The notes beneath the pieces are model-generated. The model did no database searches. It worked only from the letters and a program-made list of their open reading frames with translations, and had not been told where the DNA came from. From Terriglobia bacterium (GTDB taxonomy: Bacteria > Acidobacteriota > Terriglobia > Terriglobales > Acidobacteriaceae), in contig JAIQFP010000013.1 of NCBI GenBank assembly GCA_020073165.1, positions 1-64,000 of the forward strand: a DNA stretch of 64,000 nucleotides. Direction: 5' to 3'. Position numbers and translations under genes: made by a program. This document shows positions 1-8,312 of the stretch, piece by piece; position 1 is the stretch's first letter; every line of letters begins with the position of its first letter.

Positions 1-68
1 CGCAACGTGGGTTCGGCTTGCGGCTCGGTCTGCGCGTCGGTGTGGGGAGTAAAGATGTTTTCGGTCAT
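1..68 (-). CDS. Start of a gene following virB9, possibly virB10 (partial)
   Basis: An ATG at 68 opens a reading frame that runs off the left edge after 22 codons. It begins 5 bases after the virB9 stop and has an AAGGG ribosome binding sequence about 8 bases upstream, so it is probably the next gene of the same operon. The visible peptide starts MTENIFTPHTDAQ and is polar and rich in Glu, Pro and Gln, as VirB10 cytoplasmic tails often are. The VirB10 call rests on gene order alone. Confidence 0.45.
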   Translation of the reverse strand, partial: MTENIFTPHTDAQTEPQAEPTL

Positions 69-73
69 GGCGG

Positions 74-838
74 CTATCCCTTGCGCGTGAATTCCATTTT
101 CTTTTTGCCCAGTTCTACATATCCGCTGTCCATGATCTTCGGGATGATGTATGTCCCCTCCCGGAGCTCGTAGGTGACGAGGTTTGGCTTGCCGTCTTTC
201 ATTTCATACACGCTGAACTTTTCAGGGGCGTTCGTCTTGATGTAGGTGAACTTGTCGTCGTGATAGATCGACTGGATATCGAAAGGCGCTTCGTTCGCCT
301 TGTAGACATAATCGAACTTGAGCTGCGTTGGATAGGCGCTCTTGTACTCGTCAACGGCCTGTTCAACGTGCGATTGAAGAGCGGCAAGCTGCTGTCGTGA
401 CTGTTCAAGCTGGGCGGCCGGCACAAACTGCGGGGGGCCGCTCGCGGCCACAATCGCGGAACGGTCGGCAGGTTCGACGATCACTTTTAGGTCAGGGCTG
501 GTGGCAGGGGTGGAGCCCGATATGTCTTGGAGTGTGAAACTGTAAATGTTGCCCTTGTCGGTGATGAGGTTCAAGTTGGAGTTAATGCCTTGCTTTGCCG
601 GATGCACAAAGCAGAAGTTGCCGACCACGTCCACAATCCAGAAATCCTTGTCGCCAGTGGCCGCTTCCATGATCTTTTCGGTGGTGGGCAGCTCAATAAG
701 GGTCGTATATTTTAACTTCGCGCGGATCGGAATGATGTCCTGGGAGTGATACTGCACCGTGCGCGCGGAATCTTGCGCTACGAGGCCGATGGACGAAACG
801 ATCAACAGACAATTGATAATCCATCTCGGATGGTTCAC
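74..838 (-). CDS. virB9: VirB9/TrbG/CagX-family type IV secretion outer-membrane complex protein
   Basis: This 254-residue protein has a short N-terminal signal-like hydrophobic segment (about residues 8-21, ending near VAQ). The N-terminal VirB9 beta domain follows, with a typical DIIPIRAKLKYTT start and an FWIVDVVGNFCFVHPAK stretch. The C-terminal domain contains FDYVYK and the strongly conserved pattern IYHDDKFTYIK. VirB9 proteins sit in the periplasm and outer membrane and form the core channel with VirB7 and VirB10. The start is GTG at 838; the stop of virB4 overlaps it as GTGA, and GGAG lies upstream, so the two genes are translationally coupled. The protein looks intact, unlike virB4. 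Confidence 0.85.
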   Translation of the reverse strand: MNHPRWIINCLLIVSSIGLVAQDSARTVQYHSQDIIPIRAKLKYTTLIELPTTEKIMEAATGDKDFWIVDVVGNFCFVHPAKQGINSNLNLITDKGNIYSFTLQDISGSTPATSPDLKVIVEPADRSAIVAASGPPQFVPAAQLEQSRQQLAALQSHVEQAVDEYKSAYPTQLKFDYVYKANEAPFDIQSIYHDDKFTYIKTNAPEKFSVYEMKDGKPNLVTYELREGTYIIPKIMDSGYVELGKKKMEFTRKG

Positions 839-3265
839 GGCATTTCTCCTTTGTGGTTCGTTGTAGCGGTTGATCTAGCCAGCGTGCGCGGCTGGAATGG
901 GTAGTCTTCTGCCAGGTGGCGAAGCCCATCTGCAATACCGAAGCGATCGAAGTAGTCCTGCTTTTTCAAGTTGTCGCGGGCGTTGTTGGTTGCCATCCAG
1001 TGCGAAACCGAATCGACGTTCAAATGCACTTTTTTTGAGGTCTGCGCTTTCCGAATCAGCATTTGGCCGGGTGGAACAAGGCCGCTGATAATGTCCAGTT
1101 CCGTGTCGTTGAGATGGAATGCCTCCCGGTAAACTTCGCGGTTCATCTCTGGATTGGCGAGAAAGATTTTTGTCGGGCAGCTCTCCGCCACTATCGCCAG
1201 CATCCCCGATTCCTCAAGCTCTTTGATTGATTGCGTTGCCAGGATCATGGCGGCGTTGTGTTTACGCCAAGTCTTCTGCGCCTGCACCACATAATTGCGG
1301 ATCGTCTCGTTCTTGATGAAGAGCCATCTCCAAGACTTCCGGCGCGTCATTCCAACCGTGGAAGTTGAATGTCTGAAAGCGGGAGAACGAAAGCGTGTCT
1401 TCAGCGTTGTCAAACAGAAAGCCGTACTGTCCTCCGCGGCTCCAGCGGTGTAGGCGTTCCTTCAGCTCGCCAATTATGTTGCAAAAGTTCGAGATCGTGC
1501 GCTGGTTCGGCTCTAGGACGTAAATCCGCTCGATCGCATCCCAGAGGCGGCGTTCCTCCTTGAAGTCGATCCTGTAACGCTGCTCGTTGCCCTCAACGAG
1601 GACGCGGAAGAAGCTAAAGAGAAATTGCAGATTCTCTTTGGTCTTAGGCAGGGAGAATGGATTGATCGTAAAATCCCGCACTTCCTGGCCCACGTTCAGG
1701 TACGAGCCGCCGAAAATCGTTGTAAGCGACTGGAAGCTGCCGCCGATATCGAAGATGAACGTCAGCGGCGCGTACTTCTGTGCGTTCTGCAGAAGAAAAT
1801 TGCAGAGGTACGATTTGCCACTTCCGGTCATGCCGAGAATCAGCGTGTGGGCGACCTCGCCGTTGTGCAGGTTCAGGAAGTACGGCGTGCTGTTGTCGGT
1901 TTCGAGCGCAGCCAGGTACTCCGTGCCGAGATGCGAGTTCGTCTTCTCTCCGGAAAGGATCGTAAATAGGAAAGAAAGGTCCGCATAATTGGTATTCAGC
2001 AGATACAGCTTGCGGAGGTTGATCGCGTAGTTGCCCGGAAGGGTGGCGAAATACGCGTTTAGCTGGTTGTAGGTCTCGGCAAACAGATTGCCGTCCGCAT
2101 TCGTGAAGACGCCGATGAACTCGGCCACGAGTTGATCGAGTTCCGTTCTTGAGTGACCGGATGACCCCCGGCCAAACAGCACAATCGTGAGCGAGAAATC
2201 GCCGAGTGATTGGCCGTCGCCCAGGGCACGAAGGCAATCGCCCAGGTTTTCGATGTCGGCCTGCTTGGATTCGTCCACCAGCACATCGCGTGAGTTCGTC
2301 TTCGTGGCATCGTTGCCCATCTGAGAGACGAATCCCGTCTTTGACATATTGAAGTGGCGGCGACGCTTGTTCACTTCCTTGCGCGCCTTGTCCGCGGGGA
2401 GCGGCGTCCATTCCGTGACGACATAGAAGTTGGCCGGAATCTTGAACAGTGCGTCCAGCACGAGCGGCCGCGTCTCTGTGATGGCCTCTTTCATCGTCAA
2501 CACGCGGACGATGTAGTCGCCGACGCGCAGATGGTCGCGCTCGGCTTCGATGTCGGAATTAACTACCTGATAGTCGAGAAACTGTGTGGATTGTGGCTTG
2601 CCGGCAATGCGCCGGTCATCATAATTCAGCAATCGGCGGAAAAACGTGAACTGTCCCTGCTGATCCAAGACCTCGATCTGCATGAAATCCGCGAGTTGCC
2701 GAGCGAATGCCCGAACTTGCTGGTCAAGGCGTTGAAGATCACGGTCGATATGCGTACGCAATAGCGTCTTAATGCTGTCGTTGGTGAACTGCGATTTGAG
2801 TTCGGCAATCGCGCCTTCTGGATCACGCAAGAGCCGAGCTAGTGCTGTGCCCACGCCGGTTTTCGACCTTGCGCCTTCGAGCAGGATGCAGTAGAAGACT
2901 TCAACCTGATAAAGATGGTCACGCTTTGCTTCAAAGAACTTCCTCCGCTGCTCGATCGCTGCTTCTACAACCGCGTCGTCATATTTTGCGAACGGTATGT
3001 CGGGTCGGTTAGATTTGAAGAGGTACTGGTAAACATGGAAGCCTGGGCCAAAGGCTTTGAGCGCCGCTTCCAACCGCTTCACTGCATACGCCTGTTCCGA
3101 ATGGTCAAGACTTTCGTAGTCCACACCGGGAACACTGAGAACCATGCCTAGATCGCCGCTTTTGGTAAGGAAGGCCGTCTCATTCCAGAAGCCGTAGAGG
3201 TTGATGTGGTCGTTCAGCGCCGCACTCTCTTTCCACGGCTTGATGACCTTATCGAGACGCAGCAT
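835..3265 (-). pseudogene. virB4: VirB4-family type IV secretion ATPase, disrupted by an internal deletion and frameshift
   Basis: VirB4 powers pilus assembly and substrate transfer at the inner membrane. The first frame (start 3265, stop 1262) has a normal N-terminal domain and the Walker A motif GMTGSGKSY at about residues 478-486. After GWNDAPEVLEMAL (near 1325) family similarity jumps to another frame, which continues WLFIKNETIRNYV, then TWRKHNAAMILATQS, and ends at 835. In family members these two pieces are separated by roughly 30-35 residues that include the Walker B and DEAW segment. That segment is absent here and the frame is shifted. The gene overlaps virB3 by one base (TAATG) and virB9 by four. 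A plain sequencing indel would not remove the Walker B region, so I read this as a real deletion. Confidence 0.82.
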
Positions 3266-3567
3266 TACTGCACCTCCACGCGGGGGACTTGCTGCTTCGC
3301 CGCGTCATAGCGCAACTCGTAGCGTTCGGACCTGGCCAAGATGCGGAGGAACGCCGGATCGCTGTTCGTGACCCAATGCCCGAAGGCGAAACCGCCAATG
3401 AAGACGGCGATACCCGCAAGGATGGAATCGAAGAGGTTGAAGGCCCCCACCGCTCCGACGCACACGAAGTAGAACAGCGTACGCTCTACGCCCAGGTACG
3501 TGAGAGGCTTATGCAGGCTCTTGAAGACTCGATTTGTGCGATGCTTCTGCTGTGGGTTGTCTGGCAT
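3265..3567 (-). CDS. virB3: VirB3/TrbD-family type IV secretion membrane protein
   Basis: The product is about 100 residues. After a basic N-terminus (KHRTNRVFKSLHKPLTYLGV) come two close hydrophobic stretches, TLFYFVCVGAVGAFNLF and ILAGIAVFIGGFAFGHWV. A C-terminal tail follows with DPAFLRILARS, the usual VirB3 end in which the protein contacts VirB4. VirB3 is a small inner-membrane partner of VirB4, and the TAATG overlap with virB4 fits that pairing. The frame is open further upstream, but that part only mirrors virB2 in another frame, so I place the start at the ATG at 3567. Confidence 0.8.
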   Translation of the reverse strand: MPDNPQQKHRTNRVFKSLHKPLTYLGVERTLFYFVCVGAVGAFNLFDSILAGIAVFIGGFAFGHWVTNSDPAFLRILARSERYELRYDAAKQQVPRVEVQ

Positions 3568-3605
3568 AAGCTCCTCGTCTAAAGGTGGGCCGCAAGTACA
3601 ATCCG

Positions 3606-3941
3606 CTACACACCCCAGAGCCAACTCAGGACATTCACGGCGAGAACGGCGATACCCGTTCCGGCGGCGACGCCGGCCAGCGCCTTTTTTGCTCCGGGTT
3701 CGCCGTGCGCGAAGCCGTAGCCTCCGATTACGATTGCGACCAGACTCGCAACCTTCGCAATGGTGCCGGTGAAAAGGCTTTGGATAGCTGTAAAGCCGGT
3801 GTCGAACGGTGAACCCTGTGCCAGCGCCGCCACAGGTAGGAGAAAGAGCAGGAAAAGAACAACTGTGGTTGGACGAATGCGCTTCGACTGAAGAAGGCGC
3901 TCGATTTGGTGAATGGAACGGACTCGGAAGCAACGTGGCAT
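3606..3941 (-). CDS. virB2: VirB2/TrbC-family major pilin precursor
   Basis: This 111-residue protein has a long basic N-terminus and a hydrophobic signal ending in PVAALA, with likely cleavage before QGSPFD. The mature part has two hydrophobic helices (about residues 58-73 and 90-108) joined by a short loop containing EPGAKKAL, the architecture of VirB2/TrbC conjugative pilins. The frame extends upstream, but the ATG at 3941 has a strong GGGAGGT ribosome binding site and gives a sensible signal peptide. It is the first gene of the visible minus-strand virB operon, and the 46-base repeat with the palindrome lies 65 bases upstream. Confidence 0.8.
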   Translation of the reverse strand: MPRCFRVRSIHQIERLLQSKRIRPTTVVLFLLFLLPVAALAQGSPFDTGFTAIQSLFTGTIAKVASLVAIVIGGYGFAHGEPGAKKALAGVAAGTGIAVLAVNVLSWLWGV

Positions 3942-4006
3942 TTGCACCTCCCGCAGCAAGTCAAATCGGCTGCTTGTGGCGCAAACGTAACCTGACTCAA
4001 TCGTGA

Positions 4007-4052
4007 TGTCCAACAACTTCTCGTCCGCGTGATATTCCTGGGAGGAATAACA
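4007..4052. repeat. Left copy of a 46-base inverted repeat with a 23-base palindrome (candidate operator)
   Basis: Bases 4007-4040 are the exact reverse complement of 6213-6246 (34 of 34). The match continues imperfectly to 4052. Bases 4030-4052 form a palindrome with 9-base arms (TGATATTCC and GGAATAACA, one mismatch) around a 5-base centre. Read on the minus strand, the palindrome is followed by GTTGTTGGACA and then the virB operon. TTGGAC could serve as a -35 element. A regulatory role is inference. Confidence 0.7.
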
Positions 4053-4165
4053 GCCCAACATTGAGCCGCCGAGCGAGCACAACGTACCGCTAGACGACAC
4101 TTTGCGAGAAGAATCTTTACTCAGAAAACGATGCTTGGCAAATGCGACTTTGACACCAGCGTATG

Positions 4166-5713
4166 TTAGGAGGCCCCAAGACGCCGTTGCGGTAGAGAAT
4201 CCCGCAAGAAATCATTGAAGGAAGCCGCAAGTAATTCACGACGAGCTGTCCAAAACTCCGGAGCGCGGTCGATACCCCACAGACTATCGTCTTCCGGGAT
4301 GCATTGGCTCTTGAGCACTCGCGGTGTGATTCGCTTGAGGTACACCTCTGGGCCGGTCTGCCCGATGGATTTGTTGACGTCACCCACAATGAACGCGATA
4401 TTGGCCACATTGTCCGCGTTTGATCGAGAGCCCTCAGGGAACTGCGCGCGCGGTAGGATGTGATGGCGATCTACGGCTTTCTGCAGTAGAACTTTGCCTC
4501 CGGTGTAGAAGTCTAGAATGCCGCGGTTCATACAGGCGACGTAGACGGCAAGTAGCCCACTTCTGTCTGCGAGTGCTCCAGAGAAGTCGCCAGATTCCGC
4601 CACGAGGGAGGTGCGGACTTGTCGTAAATTCTTGAGCAATCCACTAATTGGGTCGGGTTCGCGGCAGGCTTTAAGATCCTGATCGAGTGCCGTCTCGCTT
4701 GAGCCGCTATAGCGATGGAGGAGGGTGGCTAGAGCTAACCACGCGACTAGTTCGTTGGAATCACGTTGGCGCGGTGATCTCGTAGCGCATAGAGCGATGA
4801 TCGGAACGATTAGGGATCCAGACCAAAGAATATCCATGTTCACGAGCCCCAGCTCACTCCTAATGATTCCTATAGCTTGCTCTGTGCCTCGCTTTGTTTC
4901 TTTCCAAGCTGAAAGGACCTCGCGCTTCTCCAGTTCGTGCAAAGGTGTTCGATTCCGGCCGTCCGGTTTTGCAACGAACGCACACGCGCGAAAAAGGTGC
5001 ATTATGTTGAGTCTGTTGAACCCTTGTTGCCTAAGATTCTCAAGGAACGGCGCAACTTCATCTGCGATGAATCCGGAATGTCTTGCCGCGACGTTCGCGC
5101 TTTCGATGTCTTCCTTCTTGAGCCTGACACCGAGCGTGTTGATGCGCTCAAAAGCGCTTACAGCGTCTTTGAAGGTGTGGTCCACCATGCGGACCAGAGG
5201 AACTTCATAGTCCAAGATGCGTCGAACTCTTTCAAAAGACGCCTCACGCTTGTCAGCATTACTTCCGCCATCGAGGTTCCTTCTCAGCTGACGGTAGAGT
5301 TCATCGTCCCACAGCTCCGCCACGCGAACCCAATTTCGATCATTGCGGGTCGCAGCATTCGCAAGACGGAACTTGTCTTCTCGGGGATTGAATACGACTT
5401 CGATACCCTCGTCGCCACTCAATGTCCGGGCCAGCGTAATCACCCGCTGCTGGCCGTCGATGAGCCAATTCATTAGTGACGCGCGAGTTGGCCGTGGATC
5501 TCTGCGACGCGCGCGGGTTTCCTCGGTACTCTGCCACAGAAGCAGGGAGGAAATCGGAAAACCACGATAGAGGGAGTCAACTAGCCAGGGAGCTTTACTC
5601 CTTTTCCAGACGTACTCCCGCTGGAATTCTGGAATAACAACACGGCCCATCCGATAGTCGTCGATGAGTTGTTTGATCTTGACGTTCTGGTGCTCCAGAT
5701 GAGGTTCCGCCAT
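4166..5713 (-). CDS. DUF262 plus HNH (DUF1524-like) protein, GmrSD-type defence nuclease family
   Basis: The 515-residue product has an N-terminal DUF262 (ParB/sulfiredoxin-like) domain, shown by IPEFQREYVWK near residue 28 and the conserved LIDGQQRVITLAR near residue 86. The C-terminal part carries an HNH-like motif, VDRHHILPRAQF, followed by NVANIAFIVGDVNKSIG and a YLKRI helix, as in DUF1524 nucleases. Proteins joining these domains include the type IV enzymes GmrSD and BrxU and the SspE effector, which restrict modified phage DNA using nucleotide hydrolysis. The substrate here cannot be predicted. AAGGAG precedes the ATG by about 12 bases. The gene lies between the two copies of the inverted repeat and looks like element cargo. 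Both domains look intact. Confidence 0.75.
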   Translation of the reverse strand: MAEPHLEHQNVKIKQLIDDYRMGRVVIPEFQREYVWKRSKAPWLVDSLYRGFPISSLLLWQSTEETRARRRDPRPTRASLMNWLIDGQQRVITLARTLSGDEGIEVVFNPREDKFRLANAATRNDRNWVRVAELWDDELYRQLRRNLDGGSNADKREASFERVRRILDYEVPLVRMVDHTFKDAVSAFERINTLGVRLKKEDIESANVAARHSGFIADEVAPFLENLRQQGFNRLNIMHLFRACAFVAKPDGRNRTPLHELEKREVLSAWKETKRGTEQAIGIIRSELGLVNMDILWSGSLIVPIIALCATRSPRQRDSNELVAWLALATLLHRYSGSSETALDQDLKACREPDPISGLLKNLRQVRTSLVAESGDFSGALADRSGLLAVYVACMNRGILDFYTGGKVLLQKAVDRHHILPRAQFPEGSRSNADNVANIAFIVGDVNKSIGQTGPEVYLKRITPRVLKSQCIPEDDSLWGIDRAPEFWTARRELLAASFNDFLRDSLPQRRLGAS

Positions 5714-6337
5714 AAGTGGCAGTGCTCCTTAGGAAGAATTGGGCAAAATTGCTACCGTCTACCTTTTCTTTGGCTGACCGATCTTGCCCTGATGGGCAGC
5801 CTGCAATCACGCAAGCACACAATTGCGGGGGGAATTGTCATTATAGGCCACTTATGATTCCCTGAATCCCTCTTTGCGTGACGGACCACCCAGGATTGGG
5901 TGGGAGAGCCCGACCGCTGGCGAATGACGCCATAGCGCATTCCGCCCGGAATTCAGGCTTACGGGTGCGCACCTAAGTCTGGTCTACGGCGAATGGCCCA
6001 CGAAAGCTCCTTGGAACGGAAGACCGAGTCTGGCTCGTAGCGCGTACTCATCTTACGCAAACTTGTGCACAGGTGCCTGGCGCTGAAATAGATGAGGCTG
6101 TCGCTGCCTGCTTGACTCAGCACGTCTGGAATGGCCGCTGCGCACCACCGAAGTGATTTGCTCAACGAAAAGATAGGTGACGAATCGGTTTGCTGCTGTC
6201 TGATATTCCCGGCAGGAATATCACGCGGACGAGAAGTTGTTGGACAGGGCGGCAGAAATCGATCAAATTGGCTAGCACTGTGTGTCCGCGCGAAGTGAAC
6301 AAAGCGGACGGAGCGCAGTTGTGGAGAAGAGGTCTTT
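5714..6337. other. Long non-coding stretch between the defence gene and the HTH gene
   Basis: No reading frame here resembles a protein. The notable content is the right copy of the inverted repeat (6201-6246). A smaller inverted pair, GTCCGC (6284-6289) and GCGGAC (6304-6309), lies just before the HTH gene. The stretch probably holds promoters for both flanking divergent transcription units. Confidence 0.55.
6201..6246. repeat. Right copy of the 46-base inverted repeat with a perfect 23-base palindrome
   Basis: Bases 6201-6223 form a perfect palindrome with 9-base arms, TGATATTCC and GGAATATCA, around CGGCA. It is followed on the plus strand by the block that ends GTTGTTGGACA, shared exactly with the copy at 4007-4040. 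The HTH gene starts 92 bases downstream. If TTGGAC is a -35 element, TCAAAT 17 bases later is a plausible -10. The same orientation relative to the downstream gene at both sites argues for a shared operator-promoter rather than transposon ends. Confidence 0.7.
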
Positions 6338-6616
6338 ATGTCAGCCCAGCCCAGTCTGATCACCCCAAGTGAGCGGTCACACTCGCTTCGAGAGGCGCCC
6401 GTCAGTCAGCAATACGCTGCTCGCTTTCTCAACATGCACCCGAAAACTGTACTCCGCAAGGCTCGTGAAGGGTCACTTCCGGCTCATCCGGTCGGGTCCG
6501 ATCGGAAGCGCTGGCATTTTTATCTCTCGGAGTTGGATGATTGGCTTCGGTCGCAGGTAATTACAGGCCGTCGTGCGCGTCACAACATGGCCTCGGGTGT
6601 AGCGTCAGATAAGTGA
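6338..6616 (+). CDS. Small helix-turn-helix protein, excisionase/MerR-like (HTH_17)
   Basis: This 92-residue protein has a winged-helix excisionase-type domain at about residues 22-72. The pattern is VSQQYAARFLNMHPKTVLRKAREG, where the helix-turn-helix picks a DNA site, then a wing segment GSDRKRWHFYLSELDDWL. Such proteins act as recombination directionality factors or as small regulators. A GAGAAGAGG stretch upstream of the ATG can serve as ribosome binding site. The gene precedes the integrase by 179 bases in the same direction. It is a candidate both for directing excision and for binding the palindrome upstream of itself and of the virB operon. Confidence 0.75.
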   Translation: MSAQPSLITPSERSHSLREAPVSQQYAARFLNMHPKTVLRKAREGSLPAHPVGSDRKRWHFYLSELDDWLRSQVITGRRARHNMASGVASDK

Positions 6617-6795
6617 GTACAGGGATCGAATTCGTTCCCGTCGCGTGCAAGATTGCGCGGGATCACGATCTGCGGGGCCCAGCCTGTTGATTAGCAGGAA
6701 CTGCGCGAAATGACATTTGCCGTGAACTAGACTCCGCGACGCTCCCTGGGGTAAATTCGGACTGCGACCGCTGCCAGAATTCAAGGAGCAAAAGA

Positions 6796-8052
6796 ATGCT
6801 GGCGCGTTATCAAAATGGGTGTCTCCAAACAACAACCCGCAAAGATGGGGTAGAAAGATGGCAGTTCCGCTGGCTGCAAAAGGGCGCGGACGGCATTTCG
6901 CGCGAGCGCAAGAAAACCATCGGCCCGGTCAAGGACTACCCCGAAAACAGCAAAAAGCTGCAGGATTTGTTGGCTGGACTGCGGCTAAACATCAACACCG
7001 ATGGCCCGACAGAGTTGACTTCGATCACTATGACTGAGGCTGTGGAGCACTACAAGATTCATGAACTTGCTGATTGCGGCCGGGACGGTAAAGCATATTC
7101 GACCCGCAACCGGAAGACGCTGGTTCTGAACCGCTGGGTGCTTCCTCATTGGGGGAAACTCGAACTCCGGGCTATCAAGACCGTTGCGGTGGAGCAATGG
7201 CTCAAGTCACTTGTCACAAGCAAGTTTGGTAGACGCAAGCTTCTGGCAGGTGGCACGAGAGAAAAAATCCGCGACGCGATGGGCAGCGTTTTCAATCATG
7301 CAATACGGTGGGAGTTCACTGACCGCAATCCAATCGCAGGTGTGGGCAAGGGTTCTGGTGTTCGTGTTTCTGCAAAACGTGAGCGAACGCCTGACATTCT
7401 CGAAGTTGAAGAGATGCATCTGCTGCTGGGAGCACTGGGGATTCGGGAAAAGGCCATGGTGTTTCTCGACATGCCGTCGGGACTACGCCGCGGCGAACTG
7501 GCCGGGCTGAAATGGGAGGATTTCGATTTCAAGAATCTCCATGTAAGCGTGACTCGGTCGCTCGTTGACCAGCACGTAGGCCCGGTCAAAACGGAGGCAT
7601 CGAGAAAGCTGATGCCGATTGACGAGTATGTGGCTCATGATCTGTTGGCCTGGTATGAAGTGACCCCGTACAAAAAGCCGTCAGATTATGTATGGGCCAC
7701 CGATGCCAACCGCGCTGGAGCCAAGCGTGGGAAACAGCCGGTCTGGCTGAGCGCGGTAATGCGCGACTACATTCAACCCGCAGCTCGAAAGCTGGGGATC
7801 AACAAGAAGATGTCGTGGCACACATTCCGCCACACGTTTTCTACGTTGCTCAAGGGCAACGGGGAGGATGTCAAGGTTGTACAGGAGCTGTTGCGGCACT
7901 CAACAGCAAAGATGACGTTGGACACCTACACCCAGGCCCTGAGTCCGCAGAAGCGCGCGGCGCAAAGCAAGGTAGTCGGCATGATCCGCTCGAAACCAAG
8001 TTGTACCGTCGTTGTACCGCGAGTTTCCGGGGAAATCCCGGTAACTCATTGA
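6796..8052 (+). CDS. Tyrosine recombinase (site-specific integrase)
   Basis: The 418-residue protein has an N-terminal SAM-like core-binding region and a C-terminal catalytic domain. The expected residues are visible: Arg in PSGLRRGELAGLKW (about 231), HxxR in SWHTFRHTFSTLLKG (about 343-347), the second His in LLRHSTAKMT (about 367) and the nucleophile Tyr in LDTYTQ (about 378). AAGGAG sits just upstream of the ATG. The reading frame ends 7 bases before the CCA end of the tRNA-Glu gene, so it likely integrates its element into that tRNA. It appears complete. Base composition of the whole element looks less GC-rich than the core genes to the right. Confidence 0.93.
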   Translation: MLARYQNGCLQTTTRKDGVERWQFRWLQKGADGISRERKKTIGPVKDYPENSKKLQDLLAGLRLNINTDGPTELTSITMTEAVEHYKIHELADCGRDGKAYSTRNRKTLVLNRWVLPHWGKLELRAIKTVAVEQWLKSLVTSKFGRRKLLAGGTREKIRDAMGSVFNHAIRWEFTDRNPIAGVGKGSGVRVSAKRERTPDILEVEEMHLLLGALGIREKAMVFLDMPSGLRRGELAGLKWEDFDFKNLHVSVTRSLVDQHVGPVKTEASRKLMPIDEYVAHDLLAWYEVTPYKKPSDYVWATDANRAGAKRGKQPVWLSAVMRDYIQPAARKLGINKKMSWHTFRHTFSTLLKGNGEDVKVVQELLRHSTAKMTLDTYTQALSPQKRAAQSKVVGMIRSKPSCTVVVPRVSGEIPVTH

Positions 8053-8062
8053 TTAGGTTTGG

Positions 8063-8137
8063 CGTCCCCGACGGGATTTGAACCCGTGTTACCGCCGTGA
8101 AAGGGCGATGTCCTAGGCCGGGCTAGACGACGGGGAC
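8063..8137 (-). tRNA. tRNA-Glu (anticodon TTC), attachment site of the element
   Basis: The reverse strand starts GTCCCCG and ends CGGGGAC plus discriminator G, pairing as a 7-base acceptor stem. The anticodon loop is CTTTCAC, giving TTC for glutamate. The T-arm has the GGTTCAAATCC pattern. CCA is encoded at 8060-8062. The integrase gene abuts the 3' end, so the 3' half is the expected crossover site and the element has restored a full tRNA. Confidence 0.95.
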
Positions 8138-8312
8138 GATAAGGCGGGATCCGCTGGCTAACCAATTGATACTAGCAGCGGCCTTCTGCACTGTCAAAAG
8201 TCGCGCCTCGGACACGAATCCCGGCCCGCATCCCCGTTGCCACCGGTATCGTCCCCCGCCATTTACAATAGGATGCAGGCTCCTCCAGGGTGATGCATCG
8301 CCAGAGCCTGTT

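Larger units (their letters stand above)
1..8062. mobile_element. End of an integrative and conjugative element (or relic) inserted at tRNA-Glu
   Basis: From the tRNA inward the segment holds a tyrosine integrase, an excisionase-like HTH gene, a defence gene and a virB-type secretion operon. The integrase stop codon is 7 bases from the CCA end of the tRNA-Glu gene, so the tRNA 3' end should be one attachment site. The second attachment site, relaxase, coupling protein and remaining mating genes would lie left of the window. The boundary at the tRNA is seen in the sequence; the left limit is unknown. Because virB4 is broken, the element may no longer transfer itself, although integrase and excisionase look intact. 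Confidence 0.72.

Noticed and set aside
835-1413. Separate gene downstream of virB4
   Set aside because: The peptide is the C-terminal end of VirB4 in another frame; it has no start or ribosome site of its own.
5735-5825. Possible tRNA-like or hairpin segment upstream of the defence gene
   Set aside because: A GGGCAA-TTGCCC pair can be drawn, but no cloverleaf, anticodon stem or T-arm fits.
4007-6246. Transposon with inverted ends around the defence gene
   Set aside because: No transposase gene lies inside, no target duplication is seen, and each copy carries a palindrome and sits at promoter position of the neighbouring operon.
5959-6363. Minus-strand frame of 134 codons before the HTH gene
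   Set aside because: It covers the palindromic repeat, has no ribosome site and no sensible composition; regulatory non-coding DNA explains it better.
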